A stretch of DNA of 64,000 nt from Streptomyces sp. SA15. GTDB taxonomy: Bacteria > Actinomycetota > Actinomycetes > Streptomycetales > Streptomycetaceae. The notes under the pieces are model-generated. The model was not told the origin of the DNA. It did no database searches and saw only the letters and a program-made list of their open reading frames with translations. Of this stretch, positions 31,834-39,403 are shown piece after piece. The stretch spans positions 186,001 to 250,000 of the forward strand of contig NZ_NTGE01000197.1 of NCBI RefSeq assembly GCF_002291145.1. The letters are read 5' to 3'. A program made the translations under genes and the position numbers. Every line of letters begins with the position of its first letter. Position 1 is the stretch's first letter.

Positions 31834-32579
31834 GGCGCTCTCACTTCCTTGGAGTCCTCGATCTCCACGGCCTGGTCGAGGAAGCGGGCGAGCAGCACGA
31901 CGACCGCGCAGGCGACCTCCATGCCGATCGCGGCGTTCAGCAGCGGCACGGTGCCGCCGGAGGACAGCGTGTTGAACGTGCCGTAGGGCAGCAGGGTGTT
32001 GGCGAGGAAGGCGCTGCCGCCGATGAGCCCGGCGACGCCGGTGACCAGGTAGGCGGAGGCGGCGACCGCGTCACCGACCTCGTACAGGCCGACCGGGCGG
32101 ATGCGTTCCAGGGCGCGGTAGTCGGCGCCCAGGTAGAGCAGGTGCAGGGAGGTCGCGGCGACGACACCGCCCTGGAAGCCGCCGCCGGGGCTGAGCTGCC
32201 CGTGGACGATCACATACAGGCCGGTGAGCAGGGCGACGGGCAGCACGATCAGGGCATACCGGCGTACGGGGCGGGCCACCGGCTCGGGTTCGGGCCGGGC
32301 GCGTTCTTCGTCGCGGGTCTGCCGCAGCAGGACCACGCAGCCCAGGACGGCGGAGAACAGGATGATCATCTCGCCGAGGGTGTCGAAGGCGCGCTGGTCG
32401 AAGTTGACGGAGGCGACGGTGTTGGCGGTGTGCCGGGCGAGGGCCTCGCGCACCGCCCGGTCGCCGTAGGGGTGGCGGTCGCCGCCGAAGTCCGGAAGGT
32501 CCAGGCACGCGGCGACGAGCAGGGCGGCCAGCCCCGCGCCGCCCACGGCCACGAGCCACAGCCGGATGCGCCGGCTCAC
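31830..32579 (-). CDS. mnhB: fused MbhE-MnhB-type antiporter subunit
   Basis: 249 residues, longer than a plain MnhB (~140). The N-terminal half (residues 1-90: NTVASVNFDQRAFDTLGEMIILFSAVLGCVVLL) matches MbhE, the domain found at the end of MrpA. The C-terminal half (HGQLSPGGGFQGGVVAATSLHLLYLGAD...TFNTLSSGGTVPLLNAAIGMEVACAVVVLLARFL) is MnhB. Such fusions occur in actinobacterial Mrp clusters. It overlaps both neighbours by four bases. Confidence 0.9.
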   Translation of the reverse strand: MSRRIRLWLVAVGGAGLAALLVAACLDLPDFGGDRHPYGDRAVREALARHTANTVASVNFDQRAFDTLGEMIILFSAVLGCVVLLRQTRDEERARPEPEPVARPVRRYALIVLPVALLTGLYVIVHGQLSPGGGFQGGVVAATSLHLLYLGADYRALERIRPVGLYEVGDAVAASAYLVTGVAGLIGGSAFLANTLLPYGTFNTLSSGGTVPLLNAAIGMEVACAVVVLLARFLDQAVEIEDSKEVRAP

Positions 32580-32842
32580 CGGCGGTGTCCCTCTTTCTGC
32601 TTCCGGCCACGCCGTTTGACCTTGCGGACCGTGAGCAGAAGCAACAGCGGGGTGAGCGCGGAGCCCACCGCCAGCTGCGACAGCGCCACGTCGGGCGCCT
32701 GCACCACGGTGAACAGCACCGCGAGCACCACACCGAGGACCGCGAGGACGAGGGCCTGGCGCACCGGGTCGCGGACCGCCACCGCCGTGGTCGCGGACGC
32801 GGCGACCAGCAGCAGCGCGACGACGATCACCGCGTCAGCCAC
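32576..32842 (-). CDS. DUF4040/MbhD-type antiporter subunit
   Basis: 88 residues with about three helices (VIVVALLLVAASATTAVAV, ALVLAVLGVVLAVLFTVVQ, LAVGSALTPLLLLLTVRKV). The segment FTVVQAPDVALSQLAVG is the MbhD/DUF4040 signature otherwise located in the C-terminal part of MrpA. The basic tail (RKVKRRGRKQKEG) lies on the inside. Together with the MbhE part of the next gene it replaces the end of MrpA. Confidence 0.9.
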   Translation of the reverse strand: MADAVIVVALLLVAASATTAVAVRDPVRQALVLAVLGVVLAVLFTVVQAPDVALSQLAVGSALTPLLLLLTVRKVKRRGRKQKEGHRR

Positions 32843-33287
32843 GGCCGACCCCCCGGAACCCGCCGGACAGCGCCCGCGAGGCGACGACGTTCCCGCCGAT
32901 CAGCAGCGCCCCGACGACCAGGAGTTTGACCATCGCCCGGCTGGGCCCGGTGGCCACGCACAGCGCCAGGACGACCGTCGCGCCGACGCCTGCGGCCGCG
33001 TACGTCACGCCCCAGGCGCGTGGCGGGTCCTCGGCCAGATCGTCGGCGAGCAGCCGGGCGAAGACGAGCGTGCCGACCGGGCCCAGCAGCGCGAGGACCA
33101 GGGCCAGATCGACGTAGGACGGGCGGTCGTAGCCCTGGGAGAGCAGCAGCAGGGCGGGGCAGGCCAGCGCGGTGGACAGGTTCTGTGCGACGACCCGGCG
33201 CCGCAGTGGTCCGGTGGCGACGCCCCAGAGGGTGGCTCCCACGCCCCCGCCGAGCGTCACGGTGGCCGCGAGCATCCAGCCGTTCAC
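32835..33287 (-). CDS. fused MnhF-MnhG-like antiporter subunit
   Basis: 150 residues from GTG 33287. The first half has WGVATGPLRRRVVAQNLSTALACPALLLL and YVDLALVLALLGPVGTLVFARLL, the MnhF pattern (GPxxxRVVA...D/LAL). The second half (VLALCVATGPSRAMVKLLVVGALLIGGNVVASRAL) resembles the end of MnhG. About six helices in total. F and G are separate genes in standard Mrp operons, so this is a fusion or contraction. It overlaps the preceding gene by four bases and the next by eight. Confidence 0.8.
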   Translation of the reverse strand: MNGWMLAATVTLGGGVGATLWGVATGPLRRRVVAQNLSTALACPALLLLSQGYDRPSYVDLALVLALLGPVGTLVFARLLADDLAEDPPRAWGVTYAAAGVGATVVLALCVATGPSRAMVKLLVVGALLIGGNVVASRALSGGFRGVGRG

Positions 33288-33466
33288 CGTCCGGCCACCG
33301 CCCGCCGGGCGGCCCGGGCCGCGAGCGCGCCCACGGCGGCGACGCCCGCGCCGACGGCGAGCTCCAGTGCGTCCACCGCGCTGATCAGCACCAGCCACAG
33401 CACCGCGAGCCCGGCCCACCAGGCGGCGAGCTCGGCACCGGTGAGGAGCGTCGTACGCGGGTTCAA
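33284..33466 (-). CDS. short MnhE-like membrane protein, first gene of the antiporter operon
   Basis: 60 residues with a TTG start at 33466, six bases after GAGGAGG, which strongly supports it. A single long hydrophobic stretch (AAWWAGLAVLWLVLISAVDALELAVGAGVAAVGALAARAARRAV) resembles the N-terminal third of MnhE (W-x-x-L-x-S pattern). A full MnhE is ~160 residues, so the cytoplasmic part is missing. It is either a minimal E subunit or an unrelated small component. Six genes run from here with overlaps. Confidence 0.75.
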   Translation of the reverse strand: MNPRTTLLTGAELAAWWAGLAVLWLVLISAVDALELAVGAGVAAVGALAARAARRAVAGR

Positions 33467-33668
33467 GCGCCACCTCCTCGGAGCCTGCGCGGCGGTTCAT
33501 GCACCCCCCGCAGCCATGCGCTTTGCAGGGAAATATCCGTTACGCGTTTTCCGCGCCATCCAAACACCGCTCCGGGTGCGGGCGGTGGCGACGCGCGGGT
33601 CTCAGCCCGGAGTGCCCCGACAGTACGAAGGGAAACCGGGGGCGCCTGCGGACCGGGTGCGGCGCGGC

Positions 33669-33693
33669 CGCATTCTCGGGCGGTTCGCGGGTA
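33669..33693 (+). promoter_or_regulatory. candidate stress-sigma promoter for VanZ gene
   Basis: GCAT-N15-GGGTAA fits the sigma-B-type consensus GNNT-N14-16-GGGTA. It lies about 40 bases before the VanZ start. The rest of the 268-bp gap 33467-33734 shows no gene. This is a consensus match only. Confidence 0.3.
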
Positions 33694-33734
33694 ATCGCCT
33701 TACTACGCAGGGAAGTTGAAGACTGGAGGACCGC

Positions 33735-34331
33735 ATGGCCCGTGCAGCCGCACGTCCGCGTGTCTCGTCACGCCTGCGCACCACCAAGTCCAACAAGCCC
33801 AAGTCCGGCAAGCCCAAGTCGGACAAACCCAAGTCCGGCAAGCCCAAGTCCGGCAAGCCCACCAAGCCGAGCGGGACGACCGGACGACGCCCTCTTCCCT
33901 TCCTTCTCCGTCTGCCGGCGATGCTGTGCGCCTTCGCGGTCATGGTGGCGTTCGCCGTGGTGCTGGCCCGACTGACCCTGCAGCCCTCCCCCGCCTCGGA
34001 GGCGCTGACGCACACCAACATGCGTCCGGGACGCTCCCTGCGGGCCTATCTGGACCAACCCGCACTGCGGGACGCCGTCAAGCAGATCGGCGGAAACCTG
34101 CTGCTGGGCGTCCCGTTCGGCATCCTGGTGCCGGTCCTCGCCCCGCGCGCCCGCGGGATTCTGCGCGTGCTCCTGCTGACCGCGTTCGTGATGCTCCTGG
34201 TCGAGTTCGCACAGGGCGCGCTGGTCACCGGCCGGGCCTTCGACATCGACGACGTCATCCTCAACACGACCGGGGCCCTGGTGGGCTACCTGCTGCTGGG
34301 GCGGCGGATCAGCCGGGCGGTGCATAGCTGA
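33735..34331 (+). CDS. VanZ-family membrane protein with Lys-Pro repeat N-terminus
   Basis: 198 residues from ATG 33735 (GGAG six bases upstream). Residues ~20-42 are a basic low-complexity repeat (KPKSGKPKSDKPKSG). The first membrane helix is AMLCAFAVMVAFAVVLARLTL; the VanZ core follows with GGNLLLGVPFGILVPVL, LLLTAFVMLLVEFAQG and FDIDDVILNTTGALVGYLLL. VanZ-like proteins are linked to teicoplanin tolerance and cell-envelope processes, but most are uncharacterised. The DIDDVILNTTG motif is the family hallmark. Its 3' end overlaps the convergent PPOX gene by 23 bases. Confidence 0.92.
   Translation: MARAAARPRVSSRLRTTKSNKPKSGKPKSDKPKSGKPKSGKPTKPSGTTGRRPLPFLLRLPAMLCAFAVMVAFAVVLARLTLQPSPASEALTHTNMRPGRSLRAYLDQPALRDAVKQIGGNLLLGVPFGILVPVLAPRARGILRVLLLTAFVMLLVEFAQGALVTGRAFDIDDVILNTTGALVGYLLLGRRISRAVHS
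33795..33854 (+). repeat. four in-frame 15-bp tandem repeats in VanZ gene
   Basis: Four units of AAGCCCAAGTCCGGC (with small changes) encode KPKSG/KPKSD. A partial fifth unit (AAGCCCACCAAG) follows. Slipped-strand copy-number change would alter the basic tail by five residues without breaking the frame. Confidence 0.9.
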
Positions 34332-34746
34332 GGTCGGTGGCCGTGAGCGAGGAAGGCGTCAGACACAGCCACGTGGTGCCTCGCTCACCGGGATCGTCGT
34401 ACAGGTAATGGAGGAAGCGCGCGTCCCATCGGCTCTCGTCCGTGCCCAGGTACCGGACGAGTTTGCGCCGCCCGCGCTCGACGTCGAAGGGCACGAGCCG
34501 GGCGCTGCCGCGCGCGATGACCTGCCGCACCAGGCCGGTCGCGAGGTCGCATTCGTCGACGACGAGCGCGATGTCGGGGTCGTTTCGCACGCGCGCGAAC
34601 AGTCGGGTCCACGGTCCCGTCAGAACCCAGAACGTCTCGTCCTCCCACAGGAACCAGACGGGGCGCACCGTCGGGCCGTTCGTGGCCAGGCGTGCGGTGA
34701 GCGGCTGCCGGAGAAAGGCGTCCACGTCGAACGGAGGTGAGGTCAT
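34309..34746 (-). CDS. pyridoxamine 5'-phosphate oxidase-family protein
   Basis: 145 residues. Split-barrel pattern: FLRQPLTARLATNGPTVRPVWFLWEDETFWVLTGPWTRLFARVRNDPDIALVVDECDLATGLVRQVIARGSARLV. The PVWF/WED and VRNDPDIALVVD blocks are typical of small FMN- or F420-binding members. The end ERGTTWLCLTPSSLTATDLSY is not catalytically diagnostic. Start ATG 34746 follows AGGA. Function is unknown. Confidence 0.9.
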   Translation of the reverse strand: MTSPPFDVDAFLRQPLTARLATNGPTVRPVWFLWEDETFWVLTGPWTRLFARVRNDPDIALVVDECDLATGLVRQVIARGSARLVPFDVERGRRKLVRYLGTDESRWDARFLHYLYDDPGERGTTWLCLTPSSLTATDLSYAPPG

Positions 34747-34806
34747 GGGCTCATCCTGCCGTCGCGGGCGTTTCCGGCCCGGCGGGGGCAGGTCGACGCG
34801 GTCGGT

Positions 34807-35043
34807 TCAGTGCCGGGTCCAGGTGAACTTGTCGCCGCCCACCCAGCGGACGACGTCCGGGTCGTCCAGGTCGTGGACCGTGATGCCGAACGCGGCGGCG
34901 GCCTCCAGGACGTCGGTGACGGTCTTCGCCTCACCGACCACCTGGCCGTCGATCTCCACGATCCGGAAGGGCGGCGTGCCCGGCTGTACCCCGAGCACCA
35001 GGATCCGCGGATACGTCATGTGCGGGCTCGCGATTTCGGTCAT
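34807..35043 (-). CDS. conserved small hypothetical protein
   Basis: 78 residues. Distinctive text: RILVLGVQPGTPPFRIVEIDGQVVGEAKTVTDVLEAAAAFGITVHDLDDPDVVRWVGGDKFTW. It looks like a single alpha/beta domain without catalytic signatures. I recall similar Streptomyces hypotheticals, but no function. The start is uncertain: ATG 35043 has no ribosome site and an internal ATG (MTYPRIL) is equally possible. Confidence 0.7.
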   Translation of the reverse strand: MTEIASPHMTYPRILVLGVQPGTPPFRIVEIDGQVVGEAKTVTDVLEAAAAFGITVHDLDDPDVVRWVGGDKFTWTRH

Positions 35044-35107
35044 GGATAGAGCGTAAAGCGCATCCCGCCGGAGGGAGAGGCGTGCGTCACCCGTCCTGAG
35101 CGTCGGT

Positions 35108-35917
35108 TCAGGGGCGCCGCCACTCGTCGCTGCCCAGGTGCGATCCGGCCTGCGGGCCCATCCGGAGCATGCCGCCGTCCACGCTCCAGGACGCGCCGGT
35201 GACGTATGTGGCGTCGGGCCCGGCGAGGAAGGCGATCACGGCCGCCACCTCGCGGGCGTCGCCGGGCCGTCCGAGCGGGACGCCGGGACGGTTCTCGGTG
35301 TGCGGGTCGATGTCTTCCTGGCCGGTCATCGGCGTGGCGATCTCGCCGGGCGCCACCGCGTTGACGGTGATGCCGTGCTCGGCGAGTTCCAGCGCCATGA
35401 CCTGGGTGAGTAGACCGAGCCCGCCCTTGGCCGCGCAGTACGGCGCGGCCCCGACCCGGGGCTGGTGTTCGTGGACGGACGTCACGTTGATGATCCGGCC
35501 CCCGTCGCCCTGCCGGATCATGTGCCGGGCCGCCTTCTGCCCGCACAGGAAGGGGCCGACGAGGTCGACCTCGATGACCTCGCGCACGTCGTCCAGTTCC
35601 AGGTCGAGGAAGGGCGTCATGGTGCCCGTACCGGCGTTGTTGACCAGGACGTCGAGGCGGCCGAGCCGGTCGCACAGCTCGTCGACGGTGCCTGCGGCGA
35701 CGGGCAGCCGGGTGAGGTCCATCTGGGACACGGCGGCCCGCTGCCCGTGGGAGCGGACCTCCTCGGCCGTCTCCTCGGCGCCCTTGAGGTCGCTGTGCCA
35801 GGTGATGCCGATGTCCATCCCCGCCCGGGCCAGCCGGACGGCGGTGGCCCTGCCGATGCCGGAGTCGGCACCGGTGATCACGGCCACCTTGCTGCGCGGT
35901 GCGGTGGGGGCGGACAT
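35108..35917 (-). CDS. short-chain dehydrogenase/reductase (SDR)
   Basis: 269 residues from ATG 35917, preceded by GAGGAGG. Cofactor motif TGADSGIGRATA (TGxxxGIG), NNAG in LVNNAGTGTM, and the catalytic Ser-Tyr-Lys set in INVTSVHEHQPRVGAAPYCAAKGGL are present, with the end SWSVDGGMLRMGP. The sequence is closest to glucose 1-dehydrogenase or 3-oxoacyl-ACP-reductase-like classical SDRs; the Thr/Trp-His segment after beta-2 (ITWHSDLKGAEE) suggests NADP preference. Substrate is unknown. Divergent from the PHP-domain gene with 128 bases between. Confidence 0.92.
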   Translation of the reverse strand: MSAPTAPRSKVAVITGADSGIGRATAVRLARAGMDIGITWHSDLKGAEETAEEVRSHGQRAAVSQMDLTRLPVAAGTVDELCDRLGRLDVLVNNAGTGTMTPFLDLELDDVREVIEVDLVGPFLCGQKAARHMIRQGDGGRIINVTSVHEHQPRVGAAPYCAAKGGLGLLTQVMALELAEHGITVNAVAPGEIATPMTGQEDIDPHTENRPGVPLGRPGDAREVAAVIAFLAGPDATYVTGASWSVDGGMLRMGPQAGSHLGSDEWRRP

Positions 35918-36045
35918 GGCAGGCCTCCTCGTGGACGCGTTGCGCGGGTGATGAGGCATCGCAGTACCCGGCCGCGTACCCGACAAACCGGCCGCCCGCA
36001 GTGCGGCCCCCGTGCTCCTGGGCAACTCTGGAGGTGGAGGTGGCG

Positions 36046-37083
36046 ATGGATCCCGTCGAGGCCCTGGACCGGATCGCCTTCCTGCTGGAGCGGTCCCGCG
36101 CGCCGACGTACCGCGTGCGCGCCTTCCGTACGGCGGCTCGGGTGCTGGCCGCCCTGCCCGAGGACGAGGTGCGCGAGCGGACGTATGCCGGGACGCTGGA
36201 GTCCCTCCGGGGTGTCGGCCCGAAGACGGCGCTGGTGGTGCGGGAGGTGCTGGACGGCTATGTGCCCGGGTACCTGGAGAAGCTGGAGGACGAGACCGAC
36301 GCGCCGCCGGCCGGGGGCGGGGCGCGGTTGCGGGCTCTGCTGCGCGGGGACTGCCATGTGCACTCGGACTGGTCGGACGGCGGCAGCCCGATCGAGGAGA
36401 TGGGCCGCACGGCGGCGGAGCTCGGCCACGAGTGGGCGGCGCTGACCGACCACTCGCCCCGGCTGACCGTGGCACGCGGCCTGTCGCCCGAGCGACTGCG
36501 CAGACAGCTGGACATCGTGGCGGAACTGAACGAGACGTGGGCGCCGTTCCGGCTGTTGACCGGCATCGAGTGCGACATCCTCGACGACGGCTCGCTCGAC
36601 CAGGAACCGGAGCTGCTGGACCGGTTGGACGTCGTGGTGGTGTCGGTGCACTCCAAGCTGCGCATGGATGCCCGCTCGATGACCCGGCGCATGGTGGCAG
36701 CCGTACGCGATCCGCATGCCGACGTGCTGGGGCACTGCACCGGGCGGCTGGTGAGCGGGCGGGGACGGCCCGAGTCGGAGTTCGACGCGGACGAGGTGTT
36801 CGCCGCGTGCGCCGAGTCCGGCACCGCCGTGGAGATCAACAGCCGGCCCGAGCGGCTCGATCCGCCCCGGCGGCTGCTGCGGCGGGCCGTGGAGGCGGGC
36901 GTGCTGTTCTCGATCGACACCGACGCGCACGCGCCCGGCCAGCTGGACTGGCAGATCCACGGGTGCGCCCGGGCGGAGGAGTGCGGGGTGCCCGAGGAGC
37001 GCGTGGTCACCACGTGGTCCTTGGAGGAGCTGCTGGCCTGGACCCGGGAGGGACGCGTTCCGGAACGGGTGGCGAGCGGCTGA
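36046..37083 (+). CDS. PHP-domain protein with helix-hairpin-helix N-terminus (PolX-like phosphoesterase)
   Basis: 345 residues from ATG 36046. The first ~85 residues resemble the HhH/8-kDa DNA-binding part of PolX: DRIAFLLERSRAPTYRVRAFRTAARVLAAL and TLESLRGVGPKTALVVREVL. The PHP domain has metal ligands GDCHVHSDWSDG, LTDHSPRLTV, TGIECDIL, VSVHSKLRM, LGHCTGRL and SIDTDAHAPGQLDWQ. The polymerase palm is missing, so it is a PHP phosphoesterase or nuclease with a DNA-binding front end. A role in DNA repair or nucleotide hydrolysis is inferred from architecture. Confidence 0.92.
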   Translation: MDPVEALDRIAFLLERSRAPTYRVRAFRTAARVLAALPEDEVRERTYAGTLESLRGVGPKTALVVREVLDGYVPGYLEKLEDETDAPPAGGGARLRALLRGDCHVHSDWSDGGSPIEEMGRTAAELGHEWAALTDHSPRLTVARGLSPERLRRQLDIVAELNETWAPFRLLTGIECDILDDGSLDQEPELLDRLDVVVVSVHSKLRMDARSMTRRMVAAVRDPHADVLGHCTGRLVSGRGRPESEFDADEVFAACAESGTAVEINSRPERLDPPRRLLRRAVEAGVLFSIDTDAHAPGQLDWQIHGCARAEECGVPEERVVTTWSLEELLAWTREGRVPERVASG

Positions 37084-37155
37084 GGTGGTACTCGAGGCGT
37101 GCTCGAGGTGTCTCGGCGTGGTGCTCGGGCGGTGCGCGGAGGAAGGGACGGACGC

Positions 37156-37812
37156 ATGGGACGGGCCGCCGTGTTCGACGTCGACGGGACGCTCGTCGAC
37201 ACCAACCACCTCCACGTGGCCACCTGGTGGGAGGCCTTCCGGCAGGCGGGCCACCAGGTGCCGATGCACGCCATCCACCGGGCCGTGGGCCTCGGCTCCA
37301 CCGACCTCGTCGCCCACCTCCTCGGCGACGACCGGGACAAGGACCGCGACGCCGAGCTGAGCGCCGCGCACAAGACGCTCTACGGGCAGTACTTCGACCG
37401 GCTGCCCGCCCTGGAGGACGCCGGGCGGCTCCTGCGGCGCCTCGACCGCGACGGCTGGTCGGTGGTGCTCGCCACCTCGGCGGGCGGCGCCGAGCTGTCC
37501 GCGCTGCGCCGGGCGATCGACGCGGACGACGCGATCACCGCCACGGCGAGCGCCGACGACGTCGACGCGGGCAAGCCGGCGCCCGAGCCGGTCGAACACG
37601 CCCTGGAACTGGCCGGCGTGCCCGCTGAGCGCGCGGTGTTCGTCGGCGACACCGTCTGGGACATGCGCGCGGGCAGCCGGGCCGGGGTGCGCTGCGTGGC
37701 CGTGCTGTGCGGTGGCATCCCGCGCGCCGACCTGGAGGCAGCGGGAGCGGAGGCGGTCTACGACGACCCCGCGCACCTGCTGGCATCGCTGGCGAAGAGT
37801 CCCTTGGCGTGA
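37156..37812 (+). CDS. HAD-superfamily hydrolase
   Basis: 218 residues from ATG 37156. HAD motif I is FDVDGTLVDTN (nucleophile and acid/base Asp), motif II LATSAGG, motif III Lys in DAGKPAPEP, motif IV VFVGDTVWDM. The helical cap is C1-type (AFRQAGHQVPMHAIHRAVGLGSTDLVAHLLG), as in phosphoglycolate-phosphatase-like enzymes. Substrate is unknown. It follows the PHP-domain gene by 72 bases and may be on the same transcript. Confidence 0.93.
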   Translation: MGRAAVFDVDGTLVDTNHLHVATWWEAFRQAGHQVPMHAIHRAVGLGSTDLVAHLLGDDRDKDRDAELSAAHKTLYGQYFDRLPALEDAGRLLRRLDRDGWSVVLATSAGGAELSALRRAIDADDAITATASADDVDAGKPAPEPVEHALELAGVPAERAVFVGDTVWDMRAGSRAGVRCVAVLCGGIPRADLEAAGAEAVYDDPAHLLASLAKSPLA

Positions 37813-37935
37813 GGGCCCCGATCGACCGTCCCCCGTGAGGTGCCGGCTCCGTCTGAGTGCCGGCTCCGTCGCGGGCGGCTCGTCGCGGGCGGCTGCGCCG
37901 CGTGAGGCGGCGGGCGGTGCGGATACCCGCAGCCG

Positions 37936-39084
37936 ATGACCCGTGTGACGGATACCGTGCGAAGGGAAGCCGATTACGTCGGCAGAGCCACCCGGGCGGC
38001 CCTGCGGGGTCCCGGCCGTGAGCGCGATCTGGTCGTGCAGTCGCTCAAGGCCGCCGCGGCCGCGCTGCTGGCCTGGTTCGTGGCGAGCGACTGGCTGGGC
38101 GACCCGCTCGCCCTGATGGCGCCCTGGGTGGCGGTGGTGCTGGTGCAGGCCACCGTGTACAGCTCGCTGCGGCAGGCCGCGCAGCAGTTCGCCGCGATCT
38201 GCGCCGGGACACTGCTGGCGTCGGCGGCGCAGGGGCTGACCGGTGACACGCTGGGCGCGCTGGCCCTGTCGGTGCCGGTACTGATGCTGCTCGCGAACTG
38301 GCCGCGCTTCGGCGACCAGGGCATCTACGCGGCGACCACCGCGCTGTTCACCCTCACCTCGGGCACCGTCTCGGCGTCGGCGGTCGGGCACCGTGTCTCG
38401 CAGGCGGCGCTGGGCGCGGTCATCGGGGTCGCCGTCAACGCGCTGATCCTGCCGCCGATCCATCTGCGGGACGTACGGGAGAACCTCGCGGCCCTCGCCG
38501 GGGAGGCGGGGGACGTGCTGCACGGCGTCGCCGACGACCTGCGGGAGGACGAGTGGGACGCGCAGTCCGCCGCCGGCTGGTCGAGTGCCTCGGCGCGGCT
38601 GGAGCGGCGTCTGGACGCGCTGCGGTCGGCGCGCGGGTGGAGCCGGGAGAGTCTGCGACTGACCGCCGGCCCGCTGCGTGCCGTCAGCCGGGCCACGTCG
38701 GCCGTCCCGTCCGAGGAGGAGGACGAGCGGTGGAGCCGTATCACCGGACACATCAGGGCGCTGACCCGGACCCTGGCGGTGGCGGCCGACGCCGACCGGA
38801 CTCCGTCCCCGCCCGACGGCCAGGCGCTGCGCTCGTACGGAGAGTTGCTGGAGTGGATCGGGGACGCGTGCCACGCGGAGAGCCGCCGTCTGCTGGACGG
38901 CGGCGACGGCACGCGGCCGGACGGGCGGGCCGAGGAGGCGATGCGGGGGTTGCACGAGCGGCTGCAGGAGGGGTTGCGGGACCACGCCGCACAGGAGCCC
39001 GACCGGACGGCCGTCCTGGGGACCCTGCTGCTGCAGGCGGAGAACCTCTGGAGTGAGGCCGTTCCGAGGGCTTGGCGGCGGTGA
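37936..39084 (+). CDS. FUSC/aromatic acid exporter-like membrane protein
   Basis: 382 residues. The N-terminal half has about six membrane helices (QSLKAAAAALLAWFVASDWL, MAPWVAVVLVQATVYSSLRQAAQQFAAICAGTLLAS), and the C-terminal half is a helical cytoplasmic domain (SAAGWSSASARLERRLDALRSARGWSRESLRLTAGPL). This layout fits FUSC/YccS- or AaeB-type proteins (half unit), probably exporting organic anions. No ribosome site precedes ATG 37936. The 123-bp gap before it has short repeats (GTGCCGGCTCCGTC twice, GTCGCGGGCGGCT twice). The window contains a second member of this family at 45987-47240. Confidence 0.88.
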   Translation: MTRVTDTVRREADYVGRATRAALRGPGRERDLVVQSLKAAAAALLAWFVASDWLGDPLALMAPWVAVVLVQATVYSSLRQAAQQFAAICAGTLLASAAQGLTGDTLGALALSVPVLMLLANWPRFGDQGIYAATTALFTLTSGTVSASAVGHRVSQAALGAVIGVAVNALILPPIHLRDVRENLAALAGEAGDVLHGVADDLREDEWDAQSAAGWSSASARLERRLDALRSARGWSRESLRLTAGPLRAVSRATSAVPSEEEDERWSRITGHIRALTRTLAVAADADRTPSPPDGQALRSYGELLEWIGDACHAESRRLLDGGDGTRPDGRAEEAMRGLHERLQEGLRDHAAQEPDRTAVLGTLLLQAENLWSEAVPRAWRR

Positions 39085-39140
39085 CGCACATCACCGCGCC
39101 AGGCGGCGGAGTGCGGAACATCCAGGGGTAGTTGCCAGTT

Positions 39141-39312
39141 GAACAAACCGTGGGTGCGGATGGGACAGTGTCCCCGGGCCTCACCTTTTGCCCACAGGGA
39201 CGATCGTTCGGCTGAAGCCCTGTGGAGCCCTTCGCCGAGAGGCGACCGCCATCCGCGCCCACGCACAAGCCCGCCCCGACCGTGATTCCCCCGTCCCGGT
39301 CGGGGCTTCCTC
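39141..39312 (+). ncRNA. 6S-like structured small RNA
   Basis: The segment folds with a 15-bp closing stem: 39149-39163 (CGTGGGTGCGGATGG) pairs with 39249-39263 with a single G-U. Inside is a large bubble, each side with a mini-hairpin (GGGAC-AGT-GTCCC at 39162-39174; TCGCC-GAGA-GGCGA at 39232-39245). An apical stem CCACAGGG (39192-39199) pairs with CCCTGTGG (39218-39225). A rho-independent terminator follows. Closing stem, central bubble and terminal arm are the 6S RNA architecture, which mimics an open promoter and binds RNA polymerase. From memory, the S. coelicolor 6S-like RNA scr3559 lies beside an oxidoreductase gene, as here. The 5' end is estimated. Confidence 0.65.
39273..39311 (+). 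terminator. intrinsic terminator of the small RNA
   Basis: GCCCCGACCG and CGGTCGGGGC form a perfect 10-bp stem around a 14-base loop, followed by TTCCTC. No annotated gene ends here (the FUSC gene stops 189 bases earlier), which supports an independent small transcript. Confidence 0.8.
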
Positions 39313-39361
39313 ATGTCCACCGGACATGGCCACCCGGGGTCGACCGGACACGGCCGCCCGG
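39312..39361. promoter_or_regulatory. palindrome and direct repeat upstream of SDR gene
   Basis: CATGTCC-ACC-GGACATG (39312-39328) is a perfect palindrome. It overlaps a direct repeat: CCGGACATGGCCACCCGG (39320-39337) and CCGGACACGGCCGCCCGG (39344-39361), 16 of 18 identical, period 24. These sites lie just upstream of the MerR-type promoter and may bind another regulator. Confidence 0.4.
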
Positions 39362-39365
39362 CGGC

Positions 39366-39396
39366 TTGACTTCGAGAACGCTCCAATACGTAGCGT
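39366..39396 (+). promoter_or_regulatory. MerR-type promoter with 19-bp spacer
   Basis: TTGACT (39366-39371), a 19-bp spacer containing GAG-AACG-CTC, and TAGCGT (39391-39396). The over-long spacer with an internal inverted repeat is the hallmark of MerR-activated promoters. Predicted transcription starts within a base or so of ATG 39404, so the mRNA would be leaderless. No MerR gene is in the window. Confidence 0.65.
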
Positions 39397-39403
39397 TCCG
39401 GGC

